The notes under the pieces were generated by a model that was not told the DNA's origin, did not search any database, and worked only from the letters and a program-made list of their open reading frames with translations. Made by a program: the position numbers and the translations under genes. Below, piece by piece: positions 4,723-5,744 of a stretch of 5,744 bases of DNA. Numbering within the stretch: position 1 is the stretch's first letter; each line of letters opens with the position of its first letter. The stretch covers positions 1 through 5,744 of the forward strand of contig JAHILC010000318.1 in assembly GCA_018897225.1 (NCBI GenBank), written 5' to 3'. The stretch comes from Actinomycetota bacterium (lineage in GTDB: Bacteria > Actinomycetota > Humimicrobiia > Humimicrobiales > Humimicrobiaceae).

Positions 4723-5744
4723 ATGACAAAAATGGTGCTTGAATCAGATAAGACAGGAGTTTTAGTAAAAAATAAAAGAGAACGCATATTTACTGAGAAT
4801 ACAATCAATACAACTATAAAAGAAGTAGATTTAAAAGATAAAAAAATCTTCATAGATGATTTATTTGATTTTACAGACAATCTGGGAAATGAAATAGAAG
4901 TTGATTTCCGGGATAAAAAGAATAAAAAATCTGGAAAAATCAAGATCGATCAAGTTATAAAATCTTTTACCAATGACCCTGTAAGAATGTATCTTAAGGA
5001 AATTGGTAAAGTAAGGCTTCTAACTGCTGATGAAGAGATTCAGCTTGCTAAAAGGATTGAAAAAGGAGACATGTCTGCAAAAAGCAGGCTTATTAGGGCA
5101 AATTTAAGGCTTGTTGTAAGTGTGGCTAAAAAATATGTCAGCAGAGGTATACTATTTTTAGACCTTATTCAGGAAGGAAATCTTGGCCTTATAAGAGCTA
5201 CAGATAAATATGACTATAAAAAGGGTTTTAAGTTTTCAACTTATGCAACCTGGTGGATCCGGCAGGCTGTAACAAGAGCTATTGCAGACCAGGCAAGAAT
5301 AATCAGAATTCCTGTTCACATGGTAGAAAATGTCAATAAGTATATTCGTATTCAGAGACGGCTTCTTCAGAAGCTTGGCAGAGAACCTGATTCTGAGGAA
5401 ATTGCAGAGCTGTTAAATGTTACACCAGATAGGGTCAGAGAAATTATTAATATAGCCCAGGAAACAATATCACTTGATACTCCAATAGGTGAAGATGGAG
5501 ACACATTTCTCGGTGATTTTATTGAGGATTCTAAAATCGAAAATCCTCCAGATGCAGCATATTTTTCCATGCTCCAAAAACATCTTCAGATAGTCTTGAG
5601 TACTTTAAAGGACCGGGAAAGAAAAATTATCAAATTAAGATATGGGCTTCATGACGGCTATCCCAAAACACTCGAAGAAGTCGGCAGGGAGTTCAACCTG
5701 ACAAGGGAAAGGATAAGGCAGATCGAATTTAAAGCACTGGGTAA
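4723..5744 (+). CDS. rpoD: Primary sigma factor RpoD/SigA (3' end cut by window)
   Basis: The visible 340 residues encode a group 1-type sigma-70 factor, which directs RNA polymerase to housekeeping promoters. Region 1.2 is [20 protein letters not shown] (85-104). Region 2 spans about 121-190, with core-binding [16 protein letters not shown] (123-138) and the -10-recognition and melting segment [20 protein letters not shown] (168-187). Region 3 begins at RIIRIPVHM (192-200) and continues through [13 protein letters not shown]. Region 4 holds [15 protein letters not shown] (295-309) and the -35-binding helix-turn-helix [20 protein letters not shown] (316-335). The N-terminal 80 residues are a short charged stretch without recognisable region 1.1. 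The ATG at 4723 is the first start after an in-frame TAA (4714-4716); ATG 4732 is an alternative. Only about 15-25 residues should be missing. The usual KALRKLR reads KALGK here. No dnaG, its frequent neighbour, is visible upstream; decayed fragments lie there instead. Confidence 0.95.
   Translation, partial: MTKMVLESDKTGVLVKNKRERIFTENTINTTIKEVDLKDKKIFIDDLFDFTDNLGNEIEVDFRDKKNKKSGKIKIDQVIKSFTNDPVRMYLKEIGKVRLLTADEEIQLAKRIEKGDMSAKSRLIRANLRLVVSVAKKYVSRGILFLDLIQEGNLGLIRATDKYDYKKGFKFSTYATWWIRQAVTRAIADQARIIRIPVHMVENVNKYIRIQRRLLQKLGREPDSEEIAELLNVTPDRVREIINIAQETISLDTPIGEDGDTFLGDFIEDSKIENPPDAAYFSMLQKHLQIVLSTLKDRERKIIKLRYGLHDGYPKTLEEVGREFNLTRERIRQIEFKALG

Noticed and set aside
4695..4943. 82-codon minus-strand frame over the start of the sigma gene
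   Set aside because: It is antisense to the charged N-terminus of the clear rpoD reading frame and has no family resemblance.
1..5744. CRISPR array, tRNA, rRNA, riboswitch or intact transposase
   Set aside because: No regularly spaced repeats, cloverleaf-like sequences, conserved riboswitch cores or transposase motifs were recognised on either strand by reading.

Overview
The window comes from an AT-rich bacterial genome. It is a patchwork of intact housekeeping or stress-type genes separated by decayed DNA. The bacterial sigma-70 protein, Shine-Dalgarno sequences and a bacterial-type single-RRM protein rule out an archaeon or eukaryote. The phasin-like, nitroreductase and B12/radical-SAM families would fit an anaerobic, possibly uncultured low-GC lineage. 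The phylum cannot be fixed from this sequence alone.

Left part (1-1396, minus strand): a small RNA-binding protein with one RRM domain and an Arg/Gly-rich tail (92-403) has a good ribosome binding site and a plausible sigma-70 promoter (467-495). Upstream of it lies a broken B12-binding radical SAM gene (537-1396). This gene is frameshifted at a TG dinucleotide repeat and cut off inside the radical SAM domain. Its DNA is roughly half G+C, visibly richer than its flanks.

Middle gap (1397-2320): more than 900 bases without an intact gene. It holds an imperfect pair of direct repeats, a possible decayed coiled-coil reading frame on the minus strand, and a strong 14-bp inverted repeat at 2066-2108.

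Central cluster (2321-4003, plus strand): three closely spaced genes on one strand. They encode a phasin-like Lys/Glu-rich helical protein built from three 40-residue repeats, a nitroreductase-family flavoprotein starting at TTG, and a flavin-reductase-family FMN-binding split-barrel protein. Gaps of 58 and 44 bases suggest co-transcription. The last two could form a flavin redox pair, with the phasin-like protein as a possible surface or granule partner.

Right part (4004-5744, plus strand): a decayed stretch holds the N-terminal part of a ParB-like/phage DNA-methylase protein behind a strong ribosome binding site. It runs directly into what looks like the C-terminal tail of another B12-binding radical SAM protein. 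Then comes an rpoD-type primary sigma factor gene that runs off the window end after 340 codons. No complete novel system is visible. The most unusual features are the fragment mosaic (two pieces of one radical SAM family on opposite strands about 3 kb apart, one joined to a phage-like ParB piece) and the repeat-built phasin-like protein next to two flavoproteins.
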